A stretch of DNA of 21,374 nucleotides. Source: JAWLBW01 sp041687475 (GTDB lineage Bacteria > J088 > JAWLBW01). The stretch lies in NCBI GenBank assembly GCA_041687475.1, contig JAWLBW010000039.1, forward strand, positions 1 to 21,374, in the 5' to 3' direction. Below are positions 1-6,075 of the stretch, piece after piece. The position numbers and the translations under genes are program-made. Under the pieces are notes generated by a model. It was not told the origin of the DNA. It ran no database searches and saw only the letters and a program-made list of their open reading frames with translations. Numbering within the stretch: position 1 is the first letter of the stretch; each line of letters opens with the position of its first letter.

Positions 1-640
1 GAATGTCGAAGTTGGCGTAAATGTCGCCGTGATCGAATTCGACGCTCGTGAGAATGCCGATCTGGGGACGATAGTGCAGAAACTTCGGCTCCTTGTCGAA
101 GAAGGCCGAATCGTATTCGTCGCCCTCGACGACAAACGGCCTACCCGAACCGGCGCGACCATTGTGCGAGAAATTCTTTGCCATGCCCCCGATCATGAAA
201 CCCGGCGCCTGACCGGCCGACTCCAGCACCCAGGCCATGAGGCTGGTCGTGGTCGTCTTGCCGTGCGTGCCGGCGGCCACAACGGGAACCCGATCATGAA
301 GGAAAAAAATTTCCAATGCCCGGGGAAAGCTGACATACGCAATGTCGCTCGCCAGCAACGCCTCGACCTCGGGGTTGGTGCGACTGACCGCGTTACCCAC
401 GATGACCAGATCGGGCCGGTCGGCCAGGTTTTCGGCTCGATACCCCTGCATCAGTTCGATGCCCTGCGCCTCGAGCTGCGTGCTCATGGGCGGGTATACG
501 TTCTGATCGGAACCCGTTACCCGCAGGCCCCGCTCCTTGAGCATGCCCGCAAGCGAGCCCATGCCCGTACCGCAGACGGCAATCAGGTGTACGTGTCGAA
601 TGTCTTCAAGGCGGGGAATGGGCGCGCGTTCGAGGGTCAT
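1..640 (-). CDS. mpl: UDP-N-acetylmuramate:L-Ala-gamma-D-Glu-meso-DAP ligase, N-terminal part (partial)
   Basis: This is the first 213 codons of a Mur-ligase-family protein; the frame stays open to the left edge, so the C-terminal half is missing. Translating from the ATG at 640 gives an N-terminal nucleotide-binding segment HLIAVCGTGMGSLAGML (about residues 17-33). An ATP-binding P-loop GTHGKTTTTS follows near residues 117-126. The early Gly-rich motif resembles Mpl (ICGTFMGGLA-like) more than MurC (GIGGIGMSG). Mpl recycles the murein tripeptide by ligating it to UDP-MurNAc in the cytoplasm. A GGAG lies about 9 bases before the ATG. MurC is the main alternative; the missing C-terminal domain would help decide. 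The gene is preceded by the repeat-rich interval 641-989, so it may not be co-transcribed with the DHH gene upstream. Confidence 0.85.
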   Translation of the reverse strand, partial: MTLERAPIPRLEDIRHVHLIAVCGTGMGSLAGMLKERGLRVTGSDQNVYPPMSTQLEAQGIELMQGYRAENLADRPDLVIVGNAVSRTNPEVEALLASDIAYVSFPRALEIFFLHDRVPVVAAGTHGKTTTTSLMAWVLESAGQAPGFMIGGMAKNFSHNGRAGSGRPFVVEGDEYDSAFFDKEPKFLHYRPQIGILTSVEFDHGDIYANFDI

Positions 641-740
641 CGGGTCGGTCTCCGAGCGGGTACGATATCGCTGACGTAGCGGCAGCCGAATTCTTGATCG
701 TAGCAAACGCGGGGGGCGAAGGAAACCGGTGAGGGCTTAC

Positions 741-772
741 CCGGCAAACCGAACCTTCGTTCGGTTTGCCGG
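741..772. repeat. Perfect 14-bp hairpin, left arm of composite element
   Basis: The 14 bases CCGGCAAACCGAAC (741-754) are followed by the 4-base loop CTTC (755-758) and then the exact reverse complement (759-772). There is no adjacent T-run on either strand, so a classical intrinsic terminator is unlikely. It abuts the GATC heptads with no spacer. It would be transcribed in the leader of mpl if transcription starts upstream of it. Confidence 0.9.
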
Positions 773-799
773 ATCGCAGATCCCAGATCGCAGATCGCA
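772..799. repeat. Four tandem GATCNNN heptads, left set
   Basis: Exact 7-base periodicity: GATCGCA, GATCCCA, GATCGCA, GATCGCA. Bases 769-782 (CCGGATCGCAGATC) recur as the exact reverse complement at 944-957, making the two heptad sets an inverted pair. Each unit holds a GATC site of the Dam type. Confidence 0.9.
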
Positions 800-943
800 A
801 AGGCGGTCGGAGGGCTTGCCGGCTTCAATAAGGTTCGGATGATTTGCCGGGCGGCCTCGTTCACCATCGACCCATTCCGTAGTGTACAGAACGGCCCCGG
901 CGCTCCACAGCAGCGCAATTGCATCCGTGCAGCCGTCATCTGA

Positions 944-971
944 GATCTGCGATCCGGGATCTGGGATCGCT
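944..971. repeat. Four tandem GATCNNN heptads, right set (inverted)
   Basis: Exact 7-base periodicity: GATCTGC, GATCCGG, GATCTGG, GATCGCT. Read on the minus strand it matches the left set, including an exact 14-base match (944-957 with 769-782). Its last unit runs into the hairpin at 969-995. Confidence 0.9.
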
Positions 972-995
972 TGAACAGCCGCAGGCTGTTCAAGC
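969..995. repeat. Perfect 12-bp hairpin spanning the stop codon of the DHH gene
   Basis: GCTTGAACAGCC (969-980), loop GCA (981-983), and the exact reverse complement (984-995). The minus-strand TGA stop of the DHH phosphoesterase (990-992) lies inside the stem. There is no T-run after it on the minus strand, so if it ends transcription it does so without the usual U-tract. It also forms the right end of the composite repeat element. Confidence 0.9.
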
Positions 996-2393
996 TTCAG
1001 CCGGTTCGCCTTCAATCTCGTCGAGCAGCAGACGCATGATGATCTGGTCGATGCGCTCCATGCCGTCGGCCCCAGAGGCCTGCGTGAGCGCTTCGCGGGT
1101 GATCAGCGCGCGGGCCGAGTTGCGGTGGCCGCCCGCCGAGCCGATCTGCCCGAACAGCTTGCGCAGAATGCGACCGGCCCCCTTGACGTAGCCCACGTTG
1201 CGCAGCGACAGCACCAGCAGATCGCCCTCGAATCCGAAGGCGCAGCTCCACTCGATGCCGCGCGTCTGCAGGCCGAAGTCGGCCAGGCGGGCAATCATGT
1301 CTTCCTTCACGCCTTCGCCGGCGTAACACAGGAACACCTTGTTGAAGAGAACGTGGTTGCGAATGGCCTCGCCGAACTTGAGCAGCTGCTCGCTGTCGAT
1401 TTCCGGCTTTTCCATGCGGCGAATCAGATTGACGTTCGCCAGCGGATAAAGGTGGGTGAAACTCTCGATATCGTCGGCCGCCGCATCGCGCATGAAGAAG
1501 GTATCGGTCTTGATTGCATACAACAGCGCGGTGGCCAGGCGCTCCGAAATTTCGACGTCGGCCGCGCGCAACAGCGTCACCAGAATCGTGCTCGTCGAAC
1601 CCTCGCTCACCCGCACTTCCTTGAAGGGCGCCGTGTACCCCGGCAGTTCGGGGTGGTGGTCGAACACAGCGTCGACCCGCGGCAGCTCCCTCTCGAAATA
1701 GGGGGGCGAGAAATACGGGGGCTGGCAGTCGACCAGGCAGACCCGGTCGTACTCTTCGACTTCCTCAAACGCGATGTTCTTGGCGCCGATTTCGAGCAGT
1801 TCGACCATCTGCACATTCTCGGGCCTGTGAATCTCGTGGCCCATGTAGCCGATGGTGGCCGAGCTCTTGTTGCGCCCCAGCAGCGCGCGCAGCGCCAGGG
1901 CGGCCGCCAGCGAATCGGGGTCGGGGTTGTTGTGCGTGAGAATGAGAACCTTTCTGGCCCCCTCCATCAGATCACGCAGCTTGCCCACCCGATGCTTCAG
2001 GCGCACCCAGTACATCTCGCGCTGAATGGCGCCCGTGATCATCTCGCGAAAGGAGATGGCGCGCACCGGCACGTCGAACACCGGCGACTTGCCCGAACGC
2101 CACTTATCTTTGTTGTAGAGAATGGGCGTGGTCGGGTAAAACTGCACAAACGTATGCATGAGCGACCGGTTCATCTGGTGTGCCGAAAGATTCAGCAACA
2201 CCAGATCGGCGCTTGCAATGACGTCCTGCGGCTCACTGCGCAGCTGGTCGAGCGGTGTGTCGACGACCTCGACCTCGGCCGGAAGTTTGGCTTTCCGGTC
2301 GCGGGGCGACGTGTTGTACCAGAGGATACTGTGCCCCTGCTTGGCCAGGACGGTCGGCAGATCGACCATTTGACCGATGAGTACGATTTTCAT
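990..2393 (-). CDS. DHH-family phosphoesterase with extra N-terminal Rossmann-like domain
   Basis: The 467-residue product has two parts. Residues 1 to about 130 begin MKIVLIGQMVDLPTVLAKQG and look like a Rossmann-type alpha/beta domain, with no motif that fixes a ligand. Residues from about 145 carry the DHH phosphoesterase motifs: THNNPDPDSLAAA (153-165), VDCQP (221-225), FDHHP (244-248), and a C-terminal DHHA1-type GGHRNSA (421-427). These Asp/His residues bind two metals, usually manganese, and families with this core cleave nucleotides or small oligonucleotides (NrnA, RecJ, c-di-AMP phosphodiesterases). The substrate here cannot be told. No membrane segment is evident, so it is probably cytoplasmic. 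A TATAAT lies about 50 bases upstream of the ATG, but the ribosome binding site is weak. Confidence 0.85.
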   Translation of the reverse strand: MKIVLIGQMVDLPTVLAKQGHSILWYNTSPRDRKAKLPAEVEVVDTPLDQLRSEPQDVIASADLVLLNLSAHQMNRSLMHTFVQFYPTTPILYNKDKWRSGKSPVFDVPVRAISFREMITGAIQREMYWVRLKHRVGKLRDLMEGARKVLILTHNNPDPDSLAAALALRALLGRNKSSATIGYMGHEIHRPENVQMVELLEIGAKNIAFEEVEEYDRVCLVDCQPPYFSPPYFERELPRVDAVFDHHPELPGYTAPFKEVRVSEGSTSTILVTLLRAADVEISERLATALLYAIKTDTFFMRDAAADDIESFTHLYPLANVNLIRRMEKPEIDSEQLLKFGEAIRNHVLFNKVFLCYAGEGVKEDMIARLADFGLQTRGIEWSCAFGFEGDLLVLSLRNVGYVKGAGRILRKLFGQIGSAGGHRNSARALITREALTQASGADGMERIDQIIMRLLLDEIEGEPAEA

Positions 2394-2442
2394 GCAGCGT
2401 ACCAGTGCACCGCAAAGGGCCGGTGCCCGTGGTCAAACCTGT

Positions 2443-2448
2443 ATTATA
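2443..2448 (-). promoter_or_regulatory. Candidate -10 element for the DHH phosphoesterase gene
   Basis: A perfect TATAAT on the minus strand about 50 bases before the start codon at 2393, in otherwise GC-rich sequence. No good -35 hexamer sits 16-18 bases upstream, so it is only a candidate. Confidence 0.4.
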
Positions 2449-2580
2449 CCGAATTGGCCCCAACGTGCACGAGTACCCCCCGTCCGGCCCTGTCATCGGC
2501 TTCTTCACAAGGGCAAGAACCGTGGGTGCAGACGCCCGCGGCCAGGGGCTCGAATTTTGAACTTTCCCCCTTCCGCGAAG

Positions 2581-2600
2581 AAAAAACGACCCTTTCGGGT
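2581..2600 (-). terminator. Weak candidate intrinsic terminator after the PEBP gene
   Basis: On the minus strand ACCC-GAAA-GGGT forms a 4-bp stem with a GNRA tetraloop, followed two bases later by TTTTTTCTT. It lies about 90 bases after the PEBP stop. The T-run is good but the stem is short. Confidence 0.3.
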
Positions 2601-2689
2601 GGAAGCGGGCCCCCCCCTTCGCCATGCGCACCGCCATTCCCCCGCGAGTATTCCTATGGGAGCGAGAAAGGATACCGGGTGATGTCGCT

Positions 2690-3151
2690 TCAGCGTGCGA
2701 AGATGCCGGTCAGGCGCTTTTCGTCCAACACGTGCCCTTCCATTGCCTTGAGCAGCTCCTTGCGGCGTGCGCCCGGTGCAAGATTGAGCGGCTGGTCGAG
2801 GGCGAAGAGGCGAAAGACGAAGTGATGAGGGCGGCCGGCCGGCGGGCATGGGCCTCCGTAGCCCACCGTGCGAAAGTCGCTCGTTCCCTGCAGGGCGCCC
2901 GAGTCAAGGCGCTCGCGCTTGGGCACGCCGTCGGACAGCTCGTGCACTTCGGGGGGAATGTTGTAGACCAGCCAGTGCGCGAACGTTCCGCGCGGGGCAT
3001 CGGGGTCTTCGACCAGCAAAGCGAAGCTGCGGGTACCCGGGGGTTCGTGCCGCCACCGTAACGGCGGCGAAATGTCTTCGCCCGTGCAGGTGTGGCGATT
3101 GGGTATGACGCTCTCGTTGTCGAAAGCAGCGCTGCTGAATTCGAAGCTCAT
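2690..3151 (-). CDS. YbhB/YbcL family PEBP (Raf-kinase-inhibitor-like) protein
   Basis: The 153-residue product has the usual length and both signatures of bacterial phosphatidylethanolamine-binding-like proteins: VEDPDAPRGTFAHWLVYNIP in the first half and GYGGPCPPAGRPHHFVFRLFALD in the second. These line a small anion-binding pocket. The physiological ligand of bacterial members is not settled. No signal peptide is visible, so it is probably cytoplasmic. The start at 3151 overlaps the stop of the small upstream frame as ATGA, which suggests translational coupling if that frame is real. Confidence 0.9.
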   Translation of the reverse strand: MSFEFSSAAFDNESVIPNRHTCTGEDISPPLRWRHEPPGTRSFALLVEDPDAPRGTFAHWLVYNIPPEVHELSDGVPKRERLDSGALQGTSDFRTVGYGGPCPPAGRPHHFVFRLFALDQPLNLAPGARRKELLKAMEGHVLDEKRLTGIFAR

Positions 3152-3333
3152 GGGTCGACTCCCGACAGACTCCTGTCGCCTGGTACGTAATCGCCGGCAC
3201 GTTCATGCGAGGCAGGCGCCTCGTCGACGCCGTTCTGCCGCCAGCAAGCCCCGAAGGTCGTTACGGCCAGCGTCGACACCACCGCCACCGTACCCAGCAA
3301 TCGCTTACTCGTTCTTCCGCGCCGCTGTCGCAT
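3148..3333 (-). CDS. Possible small secreted protein or lipoprotein (61 aa)
   Basis: I do not recognise this 61-residue frame. It starts with a basic stretch (MRQRRGRTSKR), then a hydrophobic run to about residue 29 ending FGAC at residue 30. This resembles a lipoprotein signal, although Phe at the -3 position is atypical. The remaining 31 residues are polar. The stop overlaps the PEBP start (ATGA), favouring a real coupled gene. An in-frame TAA just upstream fixes ATG 3333 as the only plausible start. The ribosome binding site is weak, so it could be a chance frame in the PEBP leader. Confidence 0.35.
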   Translation of the reverse strand: MRQRRGRTSKRLLGTVAVVSTLAVTTFGACWRQNGVDEAPASHERAGDYVPGDRSLSGVDP

Positions 3334-3432
3334 ACAGGCATCTTAAGGACCGCCGCCGCGGTCTCGCAACACCAGGCGCCAGCCCCCGTCGGCCCGTGGC
3401 GCCCGACGCGATTCCTGCCTGTCTTGTGGCCG

Positions 3433-3456
3433 CGAGCCCCGTAGCGAAGGGGTTCG
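3433..3456. repeat. Imperfect 8-bp hairpin in the divergent intergenic region
   Basis: CGAGCCCC (3433-3440), loop GTAGCGAA, GGGGTTCG (3449-3456), with one G-T wobble. It lies between the minus-strand PEBP unit and the plus-strand nitrilase unit, so it could be an operator or leader structure. No T-run follows on either strand. Confidence 0.4.
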
Positions 3457-3550
3457 GAGCAACCGCCGGGCAGGCTGAACTTTCCGGTAGACAAGCCAGC
3501 CGACAGGGTGTATGGTAGTGGGAAAACTTTTTGCCCGTTGCTCGAAAGGG

Positions 3551-3556
3551 TATAAT
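3551..3556 (+). promoter_or_regulatory. Candidate -10 element (TATAAT) seven bases before the nitrilase start
   Basis: A consensus TATAAT ends at 3556 and the ATG begins at 3563. A start 6-8 bases after the -10 would put the first transcribed base at or near the A of the ATG, giving a leaderless mRNA. The -35 is not clear: TTGCCC at 3531-3536 is only 14 bases away, and the TTTTTG at 17 bases is poor. Confidence 0.45.
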
Positions 3557-3562
3557 TTTCTG

Positions 3563-4609
3563 ATGCCCAACCGTCCGGACATAGACCTTTTTGCGGTGCA
3601 GGCTGCCTGTACGCTGCGCGACTACCTGAGCCCCGAGGCCTTCGACGCGAAGATTTTTTCCTTCGCCGATGAGATTCGGCAGCGTCGCGGCGACTCGTCG
3701 ACCCCGGCCGTGGTCGTCTTTCCCGAAAACATCGGGCTCTTTCTGGCCGGACAGGGGGCGGGCAATGAAATTCTTGCCTGCCGCACCTCCGACGATGCGT
3801 TCAAGCTGCTGGGCCGCCGGTTTCTGAAAGACGTGCTCTGGGCCATGGTGCGTTACCGGGTAACCGACCCCAAGGCGGCGTTCTGGCTGGCCCGGGCAAG
3901 TGCGGTGCGCGACACCATGATTCGCAGCTTTTCGCGCTTTGCACTCGAAACCCGTTCGTGGGTGGTGGCCGGCAGCGCTTCGCTGCCCCACAACAAGTTC
4001 GGCCTGGTTCTGCGCCCCTTCGCAGCCGCCAACGGACGCGTGTACAACATGTCACTCACCTTCGGGCCCGACGGCAGGTTGCTGGCCGAAACGCCGAAGC
4101 TGAATCTGGTGCCCGAGCTGGAAGACACCATCGGCCTGTCGCGGGGTAACCCGACCGACGTAACCGGCGTCGACGTGGCCGGAGCCAGGCTGGCAACGGC
4201 CATCTGCTACGACGGTTTTCGTTGTGCCCACACACAGAACGAACCCGACTTTACGCCGCTGATTCCCCTGCTCGACCGCATGGGCGTCGACATCGTGGCG
4301 CAGCCCTCGGCCAACCCGTGGCCTTGGGAGGCTCCCTGGCACTTCGCCCTCGAGGGCGACACGCGACTGCGGCGCGAGCAATGGTCGGGCGAAGGGTCGT
4401 TCAGCGTTCTTCCGAACATGAGCCGGGTGGCCTGGGTCGTCAATCCGCAGCTTGCCGGCGACCTGCTCGATCTGCACTTTGAAGGTCGTTCGGCCATTTA
4501 CGCACGTCAGGGGCGCGAAGCGAGCGTGCTCGCCGAGGCGGCGACCATCGACCGCGACGAAGTCGTTCACGCACGCGTGAGCCTGGCCGCCCCGGCCGTC
4601 AACAGCTGA
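3563..4609 (+). CDS. Carbon-nitrogen hydrolase (nitrilase superfamily)
   Basis: The 348-residue product shows the nitrilase-superfamily catalytic triad: Glu55 in VVVFPENIG, Lys179 in ETPKLNLVPE, and Cys215 in AICYDGFR. These enzymes hydrolyse amides, nitriles or carbamoyl compounds through a Cys thioester. The substrate cannot be read from the sequence. There is no signal peptide. I chose ATG 3563 over an in-frame GTG/ATG region near 3512 because the protein family should begin near the beta-strand IDLFAVQAA, and because a TATAAT sits between the two, which would leave the longer N-terminus upstream of the transcript. It heads an apparent operon with the YciI-like gene (6 bases downstream) and the phosphatase. 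It is longer than typical 260-300-residue amidases, with extra sequence between Glu and Lys. Confidence 0.8.
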   Translation: MPNRPDIDLFAVQAACTLRDYLSPEAFDAKIFSFADEIRQRRGDSSTPAVVVFPENIGLFLAGQGAGNEILACRTSDDAFKLLGRRFLKDVLWAMVRYRVTDPKAAFWLARASAVRDTMIRSFSRFALETRSWVVAGSASLPHNKFGLVLRPFAAANGRVYNMSLTFGPDGRLLAETPKLNLVPELEDTIGLSRGNPTDVTGVDVAGARLATAICYDGFRCAHTQNEPDFTPLIPLLDRMGVDIVAQPSANPWPWEAPWHFALEGDTRLRREQWSGEGSFSVLPNMSRVAWVVNPQLAGDLLDLHFEGRSAIYARQGREASVLAEAATIDRDEVVHARVSLAAPAVNS

Positions 4610-4615
4610 GATTCC

Positions 4616-4894
4616 ATGGAACTGTTTGCCCTATTCGGATGGGACGGCCCGCAAGGCCGCGACCTCCGCAAAATTCATCGTGAAGCCCATCTGGCACGCC
4701 TGCGCGAAATGGATGCACAGGGTCGCGTGGTCATCGCCGGTCCGCTGACCGACGGCGCGGGCTCGCTGCTGGTCATGCGTTTCAGTGACCGGAACGAGGC
4801 CGAGGCATGGATGAATGCCGACCCCTATGTCACGGAAGGTATTTTCGAGCGTACTGAGGTGCGGCCGTTCCTGCAGGTGTTTCCCTCATCATGA
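4616..4894 (+). CDS. YciI family protein
   Basis: A 92-residue protein of the YciI/ferredoxin-like alpha/beta fold. The family pattern is visible: N-terminal strand MELFALFGWD, a His-containing helix (KIHREAHLARL, His21 and His25), the strand-turn RVVIAGPLTDGAGSLLV, and the terminal EAWMNADPYVTEGIF. YciI proteins are thought to be small enzymes or ligand-binding proteins using a conserved His, but the general role is unknown. It starts 6 bases after the nitrilase stop and its own stop overlaps the next start as ATGA, so the three genes are probably co-translated. Confidence 0.85.
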   Translation: MELFALFGWDGPQGRDLRKIHREAHLARLREMDAQGRVVIAGPLTDGAGSLLVMRFSDRNEAEAWMNADPYVTEGIFERTEVRPFLQVFPSS

Positions 4895-5730
4895 GCATTG
4901 AACTCGAAAAAGAACTGCGCGTGGCCATGAAGCTGGCCCGCGATGCCGGCGCCGCCGTCATGGCACGCTACCAACGCTCCGATCTGGAAGTGCAGAGCAA
5001 GGGCGCCGAAGGCCCGGTAACCGAAGCCGATCGCGCCGCGCACCGCCTCATTACCAACGAACTGACCGAAGCCTTTCCGGAAGACGCCATTCTCAGCGAA
5101 GAGGGCGAAGACGATGTTCGCCGCCGTGAGGGCGCGCGCACGTGGATCATCGACCCACTCGACGGCACGGCCGACTTCATCAGCGGCAACGGCGAGTTCA
5201 GCGTACTCATCGCCCTGGTCATCGGGGGCATACCCATGCTGGGCGTCGTATACCAACCGGTGGGCGAGAACCTGTTCTACGCCGTAAAGGGTCAGGGGGC
5301 CTTCATCGAAACGGGCGGAAAGCCGCCGTCGAAATTACGGGTAACCGACGAAAAGTACATCGAGCGCATGACCGCCGTGGTCAGCCGCAACCACCGGTCA
5401 AAGGCCATTGACCGCATGCTCGAGGTCATCAAGCCCCTGCACGAAATCACCTGTGGAAGCGTCGGCCTGAAAATGACCCGCCTCATACTCGGCGACGCCG
5501 ACATTTACTTTCACCCCAGCCCCAAGACCAAGGTGTGGGACACGGCGGCGCCCCAGGTGCTTCTCGAAGAAGCGGGCGGCCGTCTGACCGATTTCGGGGG
5601 ACGCCCCCTGCGCTACGACGGCGAAGCCGTAAACCACGCCGGCGGCATTGCAGCCAGCAACGGCCGGGCCCACGACGAGCTGTTGCAGCGGGTCGAGACC
5701 ATTGCCCGAGAAGCCGGTCTCGTATTCTGA
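4891..5730 (+). CDS. 3'(2'),5'-bisphosphate nucleotidase / inositol monophosphatase family (CysQ-like)
   Basis: The 279-residue product carries the metal-binding motifs of the lithium-sensitive FIG/IMPase superfamily: SEEGED (69-74), IDPLDGTADF (87-96) and WDTAAPQVLLEEAGG (from 216). The SRNHRSK segment and GDADIYFHPSPKTKVWDTAAP are closest to CysQ, which turns the sulfate-assimilation by-product PAP (3'-phosphoadenosine 5'-phosphate) into AMP. Inositol-1-phosphatase activity is the main alternative. It is cytoplasmic by appearance. The start overlaps the YciI stop by 4 bases (ATGA). No other sulfate-assimilation gene lies nearby, so the symbol is left empty. Confidence 0.85.
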   Translation: MSIELEKELRVAMKLARDAGAAVMARYQRSDLEVQSKGAEGPVTEADRAAHRLITNELTEAFPEDAILSEEGEDDVRRREGARTWIIDPLDGTADFISGNGEFSVLIALVIGGIPMLGVVYQPVGENLFYAVKGQGAFIETGGKPPSKLRVTDEKYIERMTAVVSRNHRSKAIDRMLEVIKPLHEITCGSVGLKMTRLILGDADIYFHPSPKTKVWDTAAPQVLLEEAGGRLTDFGGRPLRYDGEAVNHAGGIAASNGRAHDELLQRVETIAREAGLVF

Positions 5731-6068
5731 TCCGTGCGCGTGACGACCGAGTCGGGGGGCGAAAGGCTGAGAATCTCAGTACATCTGAAGCTCGCACATT
5801 CCACATCGAGTAGCCGGTGGCGCAGGGCGCCACGGACAACGAGATGGGTGCGGTAGGTCGAACTTCACGAAGAGTTCATAGACGACGTGAGCCAGCCCCT
5901 TTCACGGCCTGTGCTGAGCGAATGCGAAGTATCGGCCTGGCCCTGCTCTCATAGACGTGACCGATACCAGGGATGAGCACAGGGGGCCGTGCCGCACGGC
6001 TTCGACCATTGGCTATTCCGCCGGAGGCGGATCTGCGAGCGTATTGCCGTAAAGCGCCGCGGGGCGCT
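5731..6068. other. Hairpin-rich convergent intergenic region
   Basis: No gene is supported in these 338 bases between two convergent transcription units. They hold several palindromes: 5817-5833 (GTGGCGC-AGG-GCGCCAC), 5986-6000 (GCCGTG-CCG-CACGGC), 6017-6031 (TCCGCC-GGA-GGCGGA) and 6046-6075 (13 bp, listed separately). A longer imperfect inverted pair has arms starting CCTGTGCT (about 5911) and ending AGCACAGG (about 5983). A single GATCTGCGA (6030-6038) repeats nine bases of the heptad set at 944-952. None has a T-run, so this may be a bidirectional, non-classical termination zone, a decayed element, or a structured RNA. Confidence 0.5.
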
Positions 6069-6075
6069 TTACGGC
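6046..6075. repeat. Perfect 13-bp hairpin spanning the stop codon of the haem-lipoprotein gene
   Basis: GCCGTAAAGCGCC (6046-6058), loop GCGG (6059-6062), exact reverse complement (6063-6075). The minus-strand TAA stop (6069-6071) lies in the stem. There is no T-run. The design is like the hairpin at 969-995: a few coding bases, the stop, six bases, a short loop, then the inverted copy. Confidence 0.9.

Larger units (their letters stand above)
641..989. other. Gene-free interval carrying a composite inverted-repeat element
   Basis: No convincing gene lies here; the short open frames run through repeat sequence and have no recognisable product. The interval is organised symmetrically: hairpin 741-772, four GATCNNN heptads 772-799, core 800-943, four inverted heptads 944-971, hairpin 969-995. 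It separates the stop of the DHH phosphoesterase gene from the start of mpl, both on the minus strand. The core shows no clear promoter. The stretch 641-740 is the mpl leader and shows only a weak TACGAT-like -10 (minus strand, 697-702). Confidence 0.7.
2394..2689. other. Intergenic region between DHH and PEBP genes
   Basis: About 300 bases with no supported gene. Reading leftwards it holds a run of eight C at about 2610-2617, a small hairpin plus T-run at 2581-2600 that may end the PEBP transcript, and the TATAAT at 2443-2448. The lack of any coupled junction suggests the DHH gene is transcribed separately from PEBP. Confidence 0.5.

Noticed and set aside
772..971. GATC heptads as a CRISPR array
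   Set aside because: Units are 7 bases with no spacers and the two sets are inverted. There are no cas genes nearby.
637..993. Small minus-strand frame across the repeat region
   Set aside because: Its translation is driven by the heptad repeats, it overlaps the mpl start and DHH stop, and it has no plausible ribosome binding site.
2610..2617. Run of eight C as a phase-variation tract
   Set aside because: It is intergenic, not at a promoter spacer or in a reading frame. It could also be a sequencing length error.
1125..2825. Long plus-strand open frame (566 codons) opposite the DHH gene
   Set aside because: It lies antisense to a gene with intact catalytic motifs. GC-rich codon bias gives long open antisense frames, and its translation has no recognisable domain.
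4690..4970. TGGCACG matches resembling sigma-54 -24 boxes
   Set aside because: They are inside coding sequence and lack a TTGC at the required spacing.
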